Shown: positions 1-11,788 of the stretch, one piece after another
Layout: every line of letters begins with the position of its first letter
Position numbering within the stretch: the first letter of the stretch is position 1
Source: Arthrobacter_N sp051262515
Lineage (GTDB): Bacteria > Actinomycetota > Actinomycetes > Actinomycetales > Micrococcaceae
Assembly (NCBI RefSeq): GCF_051262515.1
Contig: NZ_JBIMER010000015.1
Location: forward strand, 1 to 64,000
Length of the DNA stretch: 64,000 bases
Direction: 5' to 3'
Program-made: the position numbers and the translations under genes
Notes under the pieces: generated by a model
Seen by the model: the letters and a program-made list of their open reading frames with translations, nothing else
What the model was told of the DNA's origin: nothing
The model's database searches: none

Positions 1-14
1 TTCGTATACTGCGC

Positions 15-395
15 TCACGCGACGTCCCCGCCATTGGCGGAGGCGTAGTCCTCCGCGGAGAGCAGCGGGCCCTCTTCGGAGACCTCGACCGTGAACAGCC
101 AGCCGGCGCCGTAGGGGTCCTCGTTCAGCAGGGCGGGGTTGTCCACGGCCTCCTGGTTGATCTCGACGACGGTGCCGGTGACGGGCGCGTAGAGGTCGGA
201 CACCGATTTGGTGGATTCGACCTCGCCGCAGGACTCGCCGGAGGTGACGGTCGCGCCGACCTCGGGCAGGTCGACGTAGACGACGTCGCCGAGTGCGTCG
301 GCGGCGATCTGCGAGATGCCGATCTTGGCCGGGCTGGCCGAGTCGACCCATTCGTGTTCGGCGGAGTAGCGGAGGGAAGAGAGAACCTTGCTCAT
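15..395 (-). CDS. gcvH: Glycine cleavage system H protein
   Basis: This is the lipoyl carrier of the glycine cleavage system; its lipoyl arm shuttles the aminomethyl group from P protein to T protein and electrons to the L protein in the cytoplasm. The 126-residue length is that of the family. The lipoylation site is Lys63 in the segment ESTKSVSDLYAP, and the C-terminal GWLFTVEV stretch is typical. An AAAGGA ribosome site lies just upstream of the ATG. It is the third gene of the gcvP-gcvT-gcvH operon, 38 nt after gcvT, and so should be under the glycine riboswitch. The next gene of the operon, if any, lies outside the window. Confidence 0.97.
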   Translation of the reverse strand: MSKVLSSLRYSAEHEWVDSASPAKIGISQIAADALGDVVYVDLPEVGATVTSGESCGEVESTKSVSDLYAPVTGTVVEINQEAVDNPALLNEDPYGAGWLFTVEVSEEGPLLSAEDYASANGGDVA

Positions 396-433
396 GGTGT
401 GTTCCTTTCGGGAAGCCGGTGGGCTGCGGTTGG

Positions 434-1570
<1,137 letters not shown>

Positions 1571-1604
1571 GGTTGTGCCTTTCGAATCTGGGGCCGGGGC
1601 CGGA

Positions 1605-4493
<2,889 letters not shown>

Positions 4494-4546
4494 AAGGGGG
4501 AACTCCAAGGTTGGTCGAGGTGCGTGCACGCCGAATGAGCTTTGGT

Positions 4547-4775
4547 TCCTCCCCGACTCTGTATTGGACCTGAGAGTTTCCGGGGCCCCGGGCGGTGTGC
4601 CCGGCGCCTCTTGCACCGTCGGTGAGTCCCGAGAACCCCGCCGGTTTGACCCGGTGGAACGGAACTGCTTTCCAGAGTTGCCTATGCGCGACGGTACGGG
4701 GGCCTGAGAGATTCCCGGGGAGGAAATTGCTCCTACGGCGCCCGCCAGTGGATCTGGCGGATCTCTCCCGCCGCA
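4547..4775 (-). promoter_or_regulatory. Tandem glycine riboswitch
   Basis: Read on the minus strand, the leader of gcvP carries two glycine aptamers in series. Aptamer I (about 4775 to 4685) starts with GGCGGGAGAG, has GCGCCGTAGGAGCAA and closes with ATCTCTCAGG followed by CAACTCTGG. Aptamer II (about 4640 to 4547) has CACCGACGGTGCAAGAGG, AACTCTCAGG and ACAGAGTCGGGGAGG. These are the conserved core elements of the known glycine riboswitch class, and the downstream gene set (gcvPTH) is the textbook target. The switch ends about 50 nt before the gcvP ATG. I could not fold the expression platform with confidence. Confidence 0.93.
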
Positions 4776-4801
4776 TGTCATTGGCCGTGCCACGGGGGCA
4801 C

Positions 4802-4838
4802 AGCCCACAGTCTAGTTCGAGACGCGCGCCACAAACAA
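4802..4838 (-). promoter_or_regulatory. Promoter of the gcv operon
   Basis: On the minus strand TAGACT (4809-4814) is preceded, after 18 nt, by TTGTTT (4833-4838), a good sigma-70-type pair. Transcription would begin near 4802, so the RNA opens with the short hairpin GTGCCCCCGTGGCAC (4787-4801) directly ahead of the first glycine aptamer. Confidence 0.6.
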
Positions 4839-4848
4839 CTGGAAGTCG

Positions 4849-5577
4849 CTAACCGACGGCCCCGGTTGCGCCGAGCCAGGTCCCGATCGCGAAGGTCACC
4901 CCAAGCGCGGCGGCGCCGCCCACCAGGACGCGGACGGTCGGCACCAGCGGCCGGGCGCCGCCGAGGCGCGCGCCGAGCGCCCCGGTGCCGGCGAGCGCCA
5001 CGAGGACCGCGGCGAAGGTGACCGGCACGCGGATGTCCGGCGGCAACAGCACGGCGGTCAGGAACGGGAGGAGAGCACCCACCGTGAAGGCGATGGCCGA
5101 GGCGAACGCGGCGTGCCACGGGCTGGCGACCTCCGTCTCGTTGATGTGGAGCTCGGCCTCCAGATGCGCCCCGAGCGCGTCGTGTCGCGTCAGTTCCTCG
5201 GCGACCCGCCGCGCCGTCTCCGTGGAGAGTCCCTTGGCCGCGTAGATGCCCGCCAGCTCCGCGAGTTCCGCGTCCGGGGTTTCCTCGAGCTCCCGCTTTT
5301 CCTTCTCGATGAGCGCGCGCTGGGAATCGGCGGCGCTGGAGACGGAGACGTATTCCCCCAGGGCCATGGAGATGGCCCCGCCGATGAGGGCCGCGGCGCC
5401 GGCCGCGAGGATCGGTCCCGTCGCCGACGTGGCTCCGGCCACGCCCACGACGACGGCCGCCACGGAGACGATCCCGTCGTTTGCGCCGAGCACCCCGGCG
5501 CGCAGCCAATTGAGCCGTTGCGCGACGCCCGAGGAATCGTGGGGCTCTTCGCCGTGCGCGGGCTCCGGGCCGGTCAC
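4849..5577 (-). CDS. VIT1/CCC1-family membrane protein
   Basis: A 242-residue protein of the VIT (vacuolar iron transporter) family, whose eukaryotic members move Fe2+ or Mn2+ into vacuoles; in bacteria the role is usually iron or manganese efflux. The N-terminal hallmark LRAGVLGANDGIVS is followed by a first hydrophobic segment, a charged helical middle region rich in Glu/Lys/Ala (the metal-binding helices of the family) and three more membrane segments at the C-terminus. The GTG at 5577 was chosen because it overlaps the stop of the SGNH hydrolase gene (GTGA), which implies translational coupling; the longer reading frame lacks homology-like sequence. Confidence 0.85.
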   Translation of the reverse strand: MTGPEPAHGEEPHDSSGVAQRLNWLRAGVLGANDGIVSVAAVVVGVAGATSATGPILAAGAAALIGGAISMALGEYVSVSSAADSQRALIEKEKRELEETPDAELAELAGIYAAKGLSTETARRVAEELTRHDALGAHLEAELHINETEVASPWHAAFASAIAFTVGALLPFLTAVLLPPDIRVPVTFAAVLVALAGTGALGARLGGARPLVPTVRVLVGGAAALGVTFAIGTWLGATGAVG

Positions 5578-6344
5578 GGCTGCCCCAGCCGCACGTAGTC
5601 GGGATGGCGGGCGGTGAGGGCGTCTCCGGAAGACGTGCCGGTCAGCCGCCGCCTCACCCAGGGGACCACGTGTTCGCGCGCCCATTGCGCGTCCGCCTGG
5701 ATTTGCCGCAGGCGCCCGAGCGCGGGGGCCGTCTCGAGCTCCGGCGTCGCGATCTCATCCGAGGCCCGCAGCACCTCGAGTACCTTCTTCGCCATCAGGG
5801 TGTGGCCGGGGACGCCCATGTGCAGGCGGTCCTGCGCCCAGTAGCGCCAGTCCTGGAACTCGCGCCAGCGCCAGTAGTCGGCGATCGAGGCGTCGTGCCT
5901 CTCGGCGATCTCGCGGACCCACTCGTTGTAGATCGCGGTGCGTCCGCGCGTCTTGCCGAACACCGCCGACCCCGACGAGTCGAACCCCGTGAACAGCACG
6001 ACGGCGGCGCCGGTTCCGGACAGCGCGGCCACGGCCTCCTCGTAGCCGCGCATGAGGTTGTCGATGTCGACGCTCGGGCGCAGGATGTCGTTGCCGCCCG
6101 CGTACAGCGTCACCAGGGTCGGCTTGAGCGCCAGGGCCGCGGGCAACTGTTCCGTGAGGATCTGGCGGATCTTCTTGCCGCGGACGGCGAGGTTCGCGTA
6201 GCCCCACTCCGGGTCCGCGGCGCAGAGCTGTTCGGCGACCCGGTCCGCCCATCCGCGGACGCCGTGGGGGCGCCGGGGATCGCCGTCGCCCACGCCCTCC
6301 GTGAACGAATCCCCCAGGGCCACGTATCGCTTTTCAAAGTCCAC
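5574..6344 (-). CDS. SGNH/GDSL-family hydrolase
   Basis: A 256-residue esterase/lipase-fold hydrolase without a signal peptide. The catalytic blocks are visible: GDSFTEG with Ser13, GGND at residues 83-86 (oxyanion hole Asn), and DRLH at 172-175 giving the catalytic Asp/His pair. The substrate cannot be told from sequence. The start is a GTG at 6344 with TAGGCT (6351-6356) only 6 nt upstream and no Shine-Dalgarno, suggesting a leaderless mRNA. The downstream VIT gene overlaps by four bases, so the two are co-transcribed. A 22-nt palindrome covers the predicted -35 region. Confidence 0.85.
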   Translation of the reverse strand: MDFEKRYVALGDSFTEGVGDGDPRRPHGVRGWADRVAEQLCAADPEWGYANLAVRGKKIRQILTEQLPAALALKPTLVTLYAGGNDILRPSVDIDNLMRGYEEAVAALSGTGAAVVLFTGFDSSGSAVFGKTRGRTAIYNEWVREIAERHDASIADYWRWREFQDWRYWAQDRLHMGVPGHTLMAKKVLEVLRASDEIATPELETAPALGRLRQIQADAQWAREHVVPWVRRRLTGTSSGDALTARHPDYVRLGQP

Positions 6345-6362
6345 GCAGCCAGCCTAGCCACG

Positions 6363-6384
6363 TTCGGTGCCGAGCGGCACCGAA
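6363..6384. promoter_or_regulatory. Palindrome over the SGNH-hydrolase promoter
   Basis: A perfect inverted repeat of TTCGGTGCC with a 4-nt GAGC centre lies upstream of the -10 hexamer (TAGGCT, 6351-6356) of the SGNH hydrolase gene. With 17-nt spacing the -35 would fall at 6374-6379, inside the palindrome. There is no T-run after the repeat in either direction, so an operator is more likely than a terminator. The regulator is unknown. The rest of 6385-6505 shows nothing I recognise. Confidence 0.45.
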
Positions 6385-6505
6385 AAGGCCAACGCCGTGC
6401 ACAGCGCACGTTCGTCGCGGCCGGAACCGTCGTTGCGGTCAGCGCACCCATGGATCCGGGGGTCCTCGCCTCCATCGGCTGGCCCCGGTAGCGCGAGACC
6501 CGCGG

Positions 6506-7678
6506 CTAGCCCAGGAGCGCCTGCCGCACGGCCACCGTCAGGCGGCCGGCGCGCGATCCGGTCCCGGACAGCTCGGCGCGGGCGGGGACGTAGCCGAAAC
6601 CGATCCCGTAGGCGGGGTCGGCGAAACCCAGGGAGGCGTTGGCGCCGTCGTGCCCGAAGGCACGGGCCGAACCGAAGTCGTTGCGTGGCTGGGACTTCAT
6701 GAAGACGATCCCGAACGCGCCGAGGAGCCCGTGCCCGCGGTCGGGGCCGAAGACCTGCTCCTGGGACATGGCGGCGCGCGTCGCGTCGGAGAGGAACGGC
6801 TCGCCCAGCTTTCCGTCCGCCCCGACCACGCCGGTGCTGGCGGCCGCGTACAGGCGCGCGATGCCACGGGCGTTCGCCACCCCGCCGGCCGCTGCCAGCC
6901 CGGCGGCCCGGACCGAGCGGACGTTCGGCAGGTCCAGGATGTCCCGGCTGGGACCGTCCGGGCCCTCGAGGCCGGCGGTCGAGTTGACGGACAGGCCGAA
7001 GACGCCGAACGGGTCGACGAACGGAAGCTCGGCTTCCCGTGCTGGTTTGAGCACGTCGCGGTAGCGCGGCTCCTCGGTTTCCGGCAGTCCCAGATGGAAG
7101 TCGATGCCGAACGGCGCCCTGATCCGGCGCTCGTAGATGTCCTGCAGGCGTTCGCCGGCCGTCCGGCGGGCCAGTTCCTCCATGAACACGCCGATGCTCA
7201 ACGCGTGGTAGCAATGCGCCGCCCCCGGCCGCCACGACGGCGCCGCGGCGCCCAGGATGCGGGCGGCGAGCCGTGAGTCCTCGTACTCCTCCAGCGTCAT
7301 GCCGCCGTCGACGCCCGGCAGGCCCGCCTGGTGGCTGAGCAGCTGGCGGACGGTGACGAGTTCCTTGCCGTTGTCGGCGAATTCGGGCCAGTAGGCGGCG
7401 ACGGGCGCGTCGAGTTCCAACACGCCCTCCTGCAGGAGGATGCCGACCACCATGGCGGAGGCGCCCTTCGAGCAGGAAAAGACGCCCGTCAGCGACTCGC
7501 GCGTGCTGTGCGGCCCCACCGCGAGGTCCATGACGGGCAGGCCCTCGTGGTAAACGGCAAGCTGCGCCGAATAGTCGGCGTCCTCCGCGGCGAACTCGCC
7601 CAGCAGCTCGGCAACCGGCGCGAAGCGCGGATCGGTGAGGTCCCCCGTCACGGTGTGGTTCTCGGTGGTCTCGCTCAT
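6506..7678 (-). CDS. Serine hydrolase, class C beta-lactamase-like (EstB type)
   Basis: A 390-residue member of the beta-lactamase/transpeptidase-like fold used by esterases such as EstB and by LACTB-type proteases. The SxxK motif is Ser68-Cys-Ser-Lys71 in FSCSKGAS, and the tyrosine motif is in YHALS. There is no signal peptide or lipobox, which argues for a cytoplasmic esterase or peptidase and against a secreted beta-lactamase. The ATG that opens MSETTENH is preceded by TACACT at exactly 6 nt, a leaderless arrangement; the 35-codon in-frame extension would lie upstream of that promoter. Confidence 0.85.
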   Translation of the reverse strand: MSETTENHTVTGDLTDPRFAPVAELLGEFAAEDADYSAQLAVYHEGLPVMDLAVGPHSTRESLTGVFSCSKGASAMVVGILLQEGVLELDAPVAAYWPEFADNGKELVTVRQLLSHQAGLPGVDGGMTLEEYEDSRLAARILGAAAPSWRPGAAHCYHALSIGVFMEELARRTAGERLQDIYERRIRAPFGIDFHLGLPETEEPRYRDVLKPAREAELPFVDPFGVFGLSVNSTAGLEGPDGPSRDILDLPNVRSVRAAGLAAAGGVANARGIARLYAAASTGVVGADGKLGEPFLSDATRAAMSQEQVFGPDRGHGLLGAFGIVFMKSQPRNDFGSARAFGHDGANASLGFADPAYGIGFGYVPARAELSGTGSRAGRLTVAVRQALLG

Positions 7679-7722
7679 GCGCCCAGTGTAGGGGGCGCCC
7701 CTGGACCGGCCGGGGCCGGCGG

Positions 7723-8691
7723 TCAGGACTCGGGGGTCTCCTGGCGGAAGCGGAGGCGCCAACGGCCGGCGTCGCGCTGCCACGCGGATCCGACCACGGC
7801 GGTCCCCCGCGCGCCGGACAGGCGGTACGCCAGTTGCACGACGTCGGTGCCGACGACCTCCGAGGCGAGCAGTTCGAATCGGCCAGCGGTCCCGGACGGC
7901 CCGCCGCCCGCTTCGAGCGAGGCGAGCACCGCGATGCTCGAGTCCTTGTCCCGCAGCGTGCCGTCCGCGGCGATTTCGCGGTAGCCGGGATGGAGGAGAT
8001 AGTTCAGCTGGCCCACCTCGGAGCGGACAGCGGGCTCCAACAGCTCGCGTTCCAGGGTCACCACCGCGTCGATGTCCGCGCTGCCCGTGCCCGTCTCGCG
8101 GACGTCCTCCAACTCGCTGAACAGGTCGTCCTGCTCGGCTCCCGCGCGCGGCGCCTCGCGGTCCGTCTCAACGACGACGCGCTGCGCCCCCTGGTCCGCG
8201 GGGGTCGCCGGCGCGCGGGTGGCCGCGCCCGCGAAGCCCGGCCCCTCGTCGGCGGGACGCCTGCCCTGGAACGCGGTGGCGGCCGCCCGGGCGCGCACGT
8301 CCGCGGCCTCGTTGAGTTCGTGGCCGGCGTGGCCACGAACCCATTCGAAGCTGTAGTCGCGGCCCTTGATGACGTCGTCGATCTGCTTCAGGAGGTCGAC
8401 GTTGAGCACCGGCTTGCCGTCCGACTTCTTCCAGCCCTTCCGCTTCCACCCCGGCATCCACTTGGTGACGCAATTGATGACGTACTGGGAGTCGCACAGG
8501 ATGTGCAGGTGCTCGGCCTGAAGGTGCGACGTGGACCGGAACAGGTCCAGGACCGCCATGAGCTCGCCCATGTTGTTCGTGCCGTGGGGCCAGCCGCCGG
8601 CCCTCCAGCATTCGTCGTCGACGTACCAGGCCCACCCGGCCGGACCGGGGTTTCCGAGGGCGGAGCCGTCCGCGGCGGCAGTGATTGTCAT
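7723..8691 (-). CDS. Ribonuclease HI with C-terminal NTF2-like (DUF4440-type) domain
   Basis: The first ~145 residues form an RNase HI, the enzyme that cuts RNA in RNA-DNA hybrids. The four carboxylates are in place: Asp8, Glu43, Asp67 and Asp131, with the HAGHELNEAAD segment supplying the usual His. A disordered linker rich in Ala/Gly/Arg follows, then from about residue 205 to 322 an NTF2-like domain (two-layer fold with ELLEPAVRSE near its start and the final GRWRLRFRQETPES strand). A standalone bacterial RNase HI is about 150 residues, so this is a two-domain form. Start chosen at the ATG before TITAAADGS. Confidence 0.9.
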   Translation of the reverse strand: MTITAAADGSALGNPGPAGWAWYVDDECWRAGGWPHGTNNMGELMAVLDLFRSTSHLQAEHLHILCDSQYVINCVTKWMPGWKRKGWKKSDGKPVLNVDLLKQIDDVIKGRDYSFEWVRGHAGHELNEAADVRARAAATAFQGRRPADEGPGFAGAATRAPATPADQGAQRVVVETDREAPRAGAEQDDLFSELEDVRETGTGSADIDAVVTLERELLEPAVRSEVGQLNYLLHPGYREIAADGTLRDKDSSIAVLASLEAGGGPSGTAGRFELLASEVVGTDVVQLAYRLSGARGTAVVGSAWQRDAGRWRLRFRQETPES

Positions 8692-8911
8692 GAATTCAAT
8701 CCTGCCATGTGGGGCCTCCATTTGGGCCTGCCGCACCACCGCCCCACCAGCACCCGGGGCTGGCGCGGAGGCCGCCAAATGGACGGGAGGCGATGGGTTG
8801 TGAGAAACTTCACAGGCATTTGTGCGACGCGCCACTGCCTAGCCGGTCTGCGCACCGCTAATGCCACCCCACACGCAACACCCACGCTCTTCATGGAGGG
8901 ACCCCACACTT

Positions 8912-10453
8912 ATGAGCGATGCCCTATCAGCCATCAACGACGTCATCTGGAGCGACTGGCTCGTCTATCTCTGCCTCGCCACCGGCGTCTATTTCTCCGT
9001 CCGTTCGCGCTTCCTGCAGGTGCGGCATGTCAAGGGCATGGTCCAGCAGCTCCTGCGCGGTGAGAAGTCGGCGTCCGGCGTCTCGTCGTTCCAGGCGCTG
9101 GCCATGTCCCTCTCCGGGCGCGTCGGCACCGGCAACATCGCCGGCGTCGCGACCGCGATCGCCTTCGGCGGACCGGGCGCGCTGTTCTGGATGTGGATGG
9201 TCGCCTTCCTGGGCGCCTCGACGTCGTTCATCGAATCGACCCTCGGCCAGATCTACAAGACCCGCGACCCGCTGACCGGCGAGTACCGCGGCGGACCCGC
9301 GTACTACCTGTCCCGTGCAATGGCGCACACCAAGGGCGCGCCGTTCTTCAAGGTCTACGGCTACGTCTTCGCCGCCGTCACCGTTCTCGCCTGCGGCGTC
9401 CTCATGCCGGGCGTCCAGGCCAACTCGATGGCCACCGCGATCGACGGCGCCTGGACGATCCCGTCGTGGATCGTCGCAGTCGGATCCGTCATTGTTCTTG
9501 CCTTCGTCATCATCGGCGGCGTCAAGCGCATCGCCAGCGTCGCGGCATTCGTCGTTCCGTTCATGGCCGTCGCCTACATCCTCCTCGCGCTGGTCGTGGT
9601 CTTCGTGAACGCCGCGCAGCTGCCGGAAATCATCTCCCTGGTGTTCCGTAGCGCGCTCGGCATGGACTCGGCGCTGGGCGCCGTCATCGGCCTGGCCGTG
9701 ATGTGGGGCGTCAAGCGCGGTGTCTACTCGAACGAGGCCGGCCAGGGCACGGGACCCCACGCGGCGGCCGCCGCCGAGGTCTCGCACCCCGCCAAGCAGG
9801 GCCTCGTGCAGGCCTTCGCCGTCTACATCGACACCCTGTTCGTTTGCTCGGCCACCGGCTTCCTGATCCTTTCGACCGGCGCCTACCGCGTCTTCTCCGG
9901 CGGCACCGAGGACACCGACGTCCTCCTCGAGGGCGGATTGCTCTCGGCCTCGGCCACGGTGGGACCGCAGTTCGTGCAGACCGGCTTCGACAGCGTCTTC
10001 CCGGGCTTCGGCGCGGCGTTCATCGCCATCACGCTGATCTTCTTCTGCCTGACCACCGTTTTCGCCTACTACTACATGGCGGAAACCAACCTGCGGTTCC
10101 TGGTGGGCAACTCGTCCAACAGGCTCATCCCGGGCCTCAAGGTCAGCATCGGCCGGGTCACCACCATGGGGCTGCAGGTGCTCATCCTCATCGCCGTCGC
10201 CTACGGCTGCGTCAACACCGCCGCGGATGCCTGGACGATGGGCGACATCGGCGTCGGCCTGATGGCGTGGCTGAACATCATCGGCATCCTGATCCTGCAG
10301 AAGCCTGCCTTCAAGGCGCTCAAGGACTTCGAGGCGCAGAAGAAGCTGGGCTTGGACCCGGTCTTCGATCCGCGCCCGCTCGGCATCGTGGGCGCCACCT
10401 TCTGGGAGTCCTACAAGCGGGCACCTCTCGAGAAGGAAGCGGCCCGGCTCTAG
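8912..10453 (+). CDS. Alanine/glycine:cation symporter (AGCS family)
   Basis: A 513-residue sodium- or proton-coupled symporter for alanine or glycine in the cytoplasmic membrane. The family hallmark GRVGTGNIAGVATAIAFGG follows the first helices, and the second conserved block GVYSNEAGQGTGPHAAAAA is present; about ten hydrophobic segments can be counted. The ATG at 8912 (MSDALSAI) has a GGAGGG site at 8895-8900. Regulation is not evident. A strong hairpin lies directly after the stop. A link with the glycine cleavage operon 4 kb away is possible but rests only on substrate. Confidence 0.92.
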   Translation: MSDALSAINDVIWSDWLVYLCLATGVYFSVRSRFLQVRHVKGMVQQLLRGEKSASGVSSFQALAMSLSGRVGTGNIAGVATAIAFGGPGALFWMWMVAFLGASTSFIESTLGQIYKTRDPLTGEYRGGPAYYLSRAMAHTKGAPFFKVYGYVFAAVTVLACGVLMPGVQANSMATAIDGAWTIPSWIVAVGSVIVLAFVIIGGVKRIASVAAFVVPFMAVAYILLALVVVFVNAAQLPEIISLVFRSALGMDSALGAVIGLAVMWGVKRGVYSNEAGQGTGPHAAAAAEVSHPAKQGLVQAFAVYIDTLFVCSATGFLILSTGAYRVFSGGTEDTDVLLEGGLLSASATVGPQFVQTGFDSVFPGFGAAFIAITLIFFCLTTVFAYYYMAETNLRFLVGNSSNRLIPGLKVSIGRVTTMGLQVLILIAVAYGCVNTAADAWTMGDIGVGLMAWLNIIGILILQKPAFKALKDFEAQKKLGLDPVFDPRPLGIVGATFWESYKRAPLEKEAARL

Positions 10454-10482
10454 CTCCGGACGCCCGACCGCTCACGCACAAA

Positions 10483-10532
10483 AAGCCGGCTGCCGCCGTC
10501 GTACTGTTTGGTACGACGGCGGCAGCCGGCTT
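10483..10532. terminator. Bidirectional terminator hairpin
   Basis: A perfect 22-bp inverted repeat beginning AAGCCGGCTGCCGCC, with the 6-nt loop TGTTTG, stands between the convergent symporter and transferase genes. The preceding AAAA serves as the T-run for the minus strand. This is one of the strongest hairpins in the window. Confidence 0.9.
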
Positions 10533-10562
10533 GTGCGCTTCGCCCGGGGCCGGGCGTGGAGG

Positions 10563-11675
10563 CTACGCGGGGTAGAGCGGGTTGGCGCCGGCGGCGACTT
10601 CCTCGCCCGCCCGCACCGGACCCGGCGCCGTGCCGGCGCCGAACGGGGAACCCCCGAGCGCCTCGCGGCCATGCGGGTCCAGCCAGTTCGCGAGGTCCGG
10701 TCCCACCGGAACGATCCCGGTGGGGTTGATGTCCTCGTGGACCACGTAGTAGTGCGCCTTGATCTGTTCGAAGTCCACGGTGTCGCCGAAGCCCGGGGTC
10801 TGGAACAGGTCCCGTGCGTAGCCCCACAGGGCGGGCATCTCGGTGAGCTTGTTCCGGTTGCACTTGAAGTGCCCGTGGTACACCGGGTCGAACCGCACCA
10901 GCGTGGTGAACAGCCGCACGTCGGCCTCCGTGATGGTGTCCCCCATCAGGTACCGCTGGCCGGACAGGCGCTCCTCGAGCCAGTCCATGGCAGCCCACAA
11001 CCGGTCGTACGCGTCGTTGTAGGCCTCCTGCGACCCGGCGAAGCCGCAGCGGTAGACGCCGTTGTTGACCTCCGTGAAAATGCGCTTGATGACGGGTTGC
11101 ATGTCCTCGAGCAAGTCCGCCGGAAGCAGGTCCGGGGCGCCCTCGCGGTGGAACCGGGTCCACTCGGTGGAGAAGTCCAGTGTCATCTGCGGGTAGTTGT
11201 TGGTGACGACCCCGCCCGTTGGGATGTCGACGATCGCCGGCACCGTGATCCCGCGAGGGTAGTCGGGGAACCGCTTGAAGAAGTTCTCCTGGAGCCGTTC
11301 GGTGCCCAGCACGGAGTCGCGGCCGTCCGGATCGAGATCGAACGTCCACGACCGCGCGTCGTGCGTCGGTCCCGGAGTGCCCAGCGAAAGGGCGTCCTCA
11401 AGGCCCAGGAGGCGCCGGACGATGATGGCGCGGTTGGCCCACGGACAGGCCCTGGCGGCGATCAGACGGTACCGGCCAGGCTCGACCGGCCACGCCTGCG
11501 CACCCTCGGGCAATCCGCCGCGCGCATCGCCGATGCTGCTGCCGAAGGCCCCACCGGACGCCCGGACAGCCTCCGGATCCGCGACGATCCTGTCGTCGAT
11601 GTAGTTCGTGTCGCGGCTGAATTCGGCGCCACCGGTGACGTAGGAACCTCGGGTCGAGAAGTCGTTGTCTGCCAT
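10563..11675 (-). CDS. Xi-class thiol transferase / hydroquinone reductase-like protein
   Basis: A 370-residue member of the glutathionyl-hydroquinone reductase (xi-class GST, YqjG/PcpF) family. The catalytic cysteine is Cys77 in the ACPWANRA motif; a thioredoxin-fold half is followed by an all-alpha C-terminal half with GDTITEADVRLFTTLVRFD. Family members reduce S-conjugated hydroquinones. Actinobacteria generally use mycothiol in place of glutathione, so the natural thiol may be mycothiol; that is inference. The ATG at 11675 is 6 nt from TAGGGT (11682-11687), a leaderless layout; an ATG 6 nt further up would overlap it. Confidence 0.88.
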   Translation of the reverse strand: MADNDFSTRGSYVTGGAEFSRDTNYIDDRIVADPEAVRASGGAFGSSIGDARGGLPEGAQAWPVEPGRYRLIAARACPWANRAIIVRRLLGLEDALSLGTPGPTHDARSWTFDLDPDGRDSVLGTERLQENFFKRFPDYPRGITVPAIVDIPTGGVVTNNYPQMTLDFSTEWTRFHREGAPDLLPADLLEDMQPVIKRIFTEVNNGVYRCGFAGSQEAYNDAYDRLWAAMDWLEERLSGQRYLMGDTITEADVRLFTTLVRFDPVYHGHFKCNRNKLTEMPALWGYARDLFQTPGFGDTVDFEQIKAHYYVVHEDINPTGIVPVGPDLANWLDPHGREALGGSPFGAGTAPGPVRAGEEVAAGANPLYPA

Positions 11676-11788
11676 CCCCATACCCTACGTTCGCCGCGCG
11701 TTCCCCGCACGCGCCATCACCGCCCGCGGGCGGTGGATGATTCCCGTTGTCCGGCCTGGGCCGCGCCGCGCAGCCAGGGCCCCGCGGG

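Noticed and set aside
6506..7678. Class C beta-lactamase as an antibiotic-resistance gene
   Set aside because: There is no signal peptide and the motifs fit cytoplasmic EstB-like esterases.
7840..7900. GTTCGAAT string as a tRNA T-loop
   Set aside because: It lies inside the RNase HI fusion gene and no acceptor or anticodon stem can be formed around it; I see no tRNA in the window.
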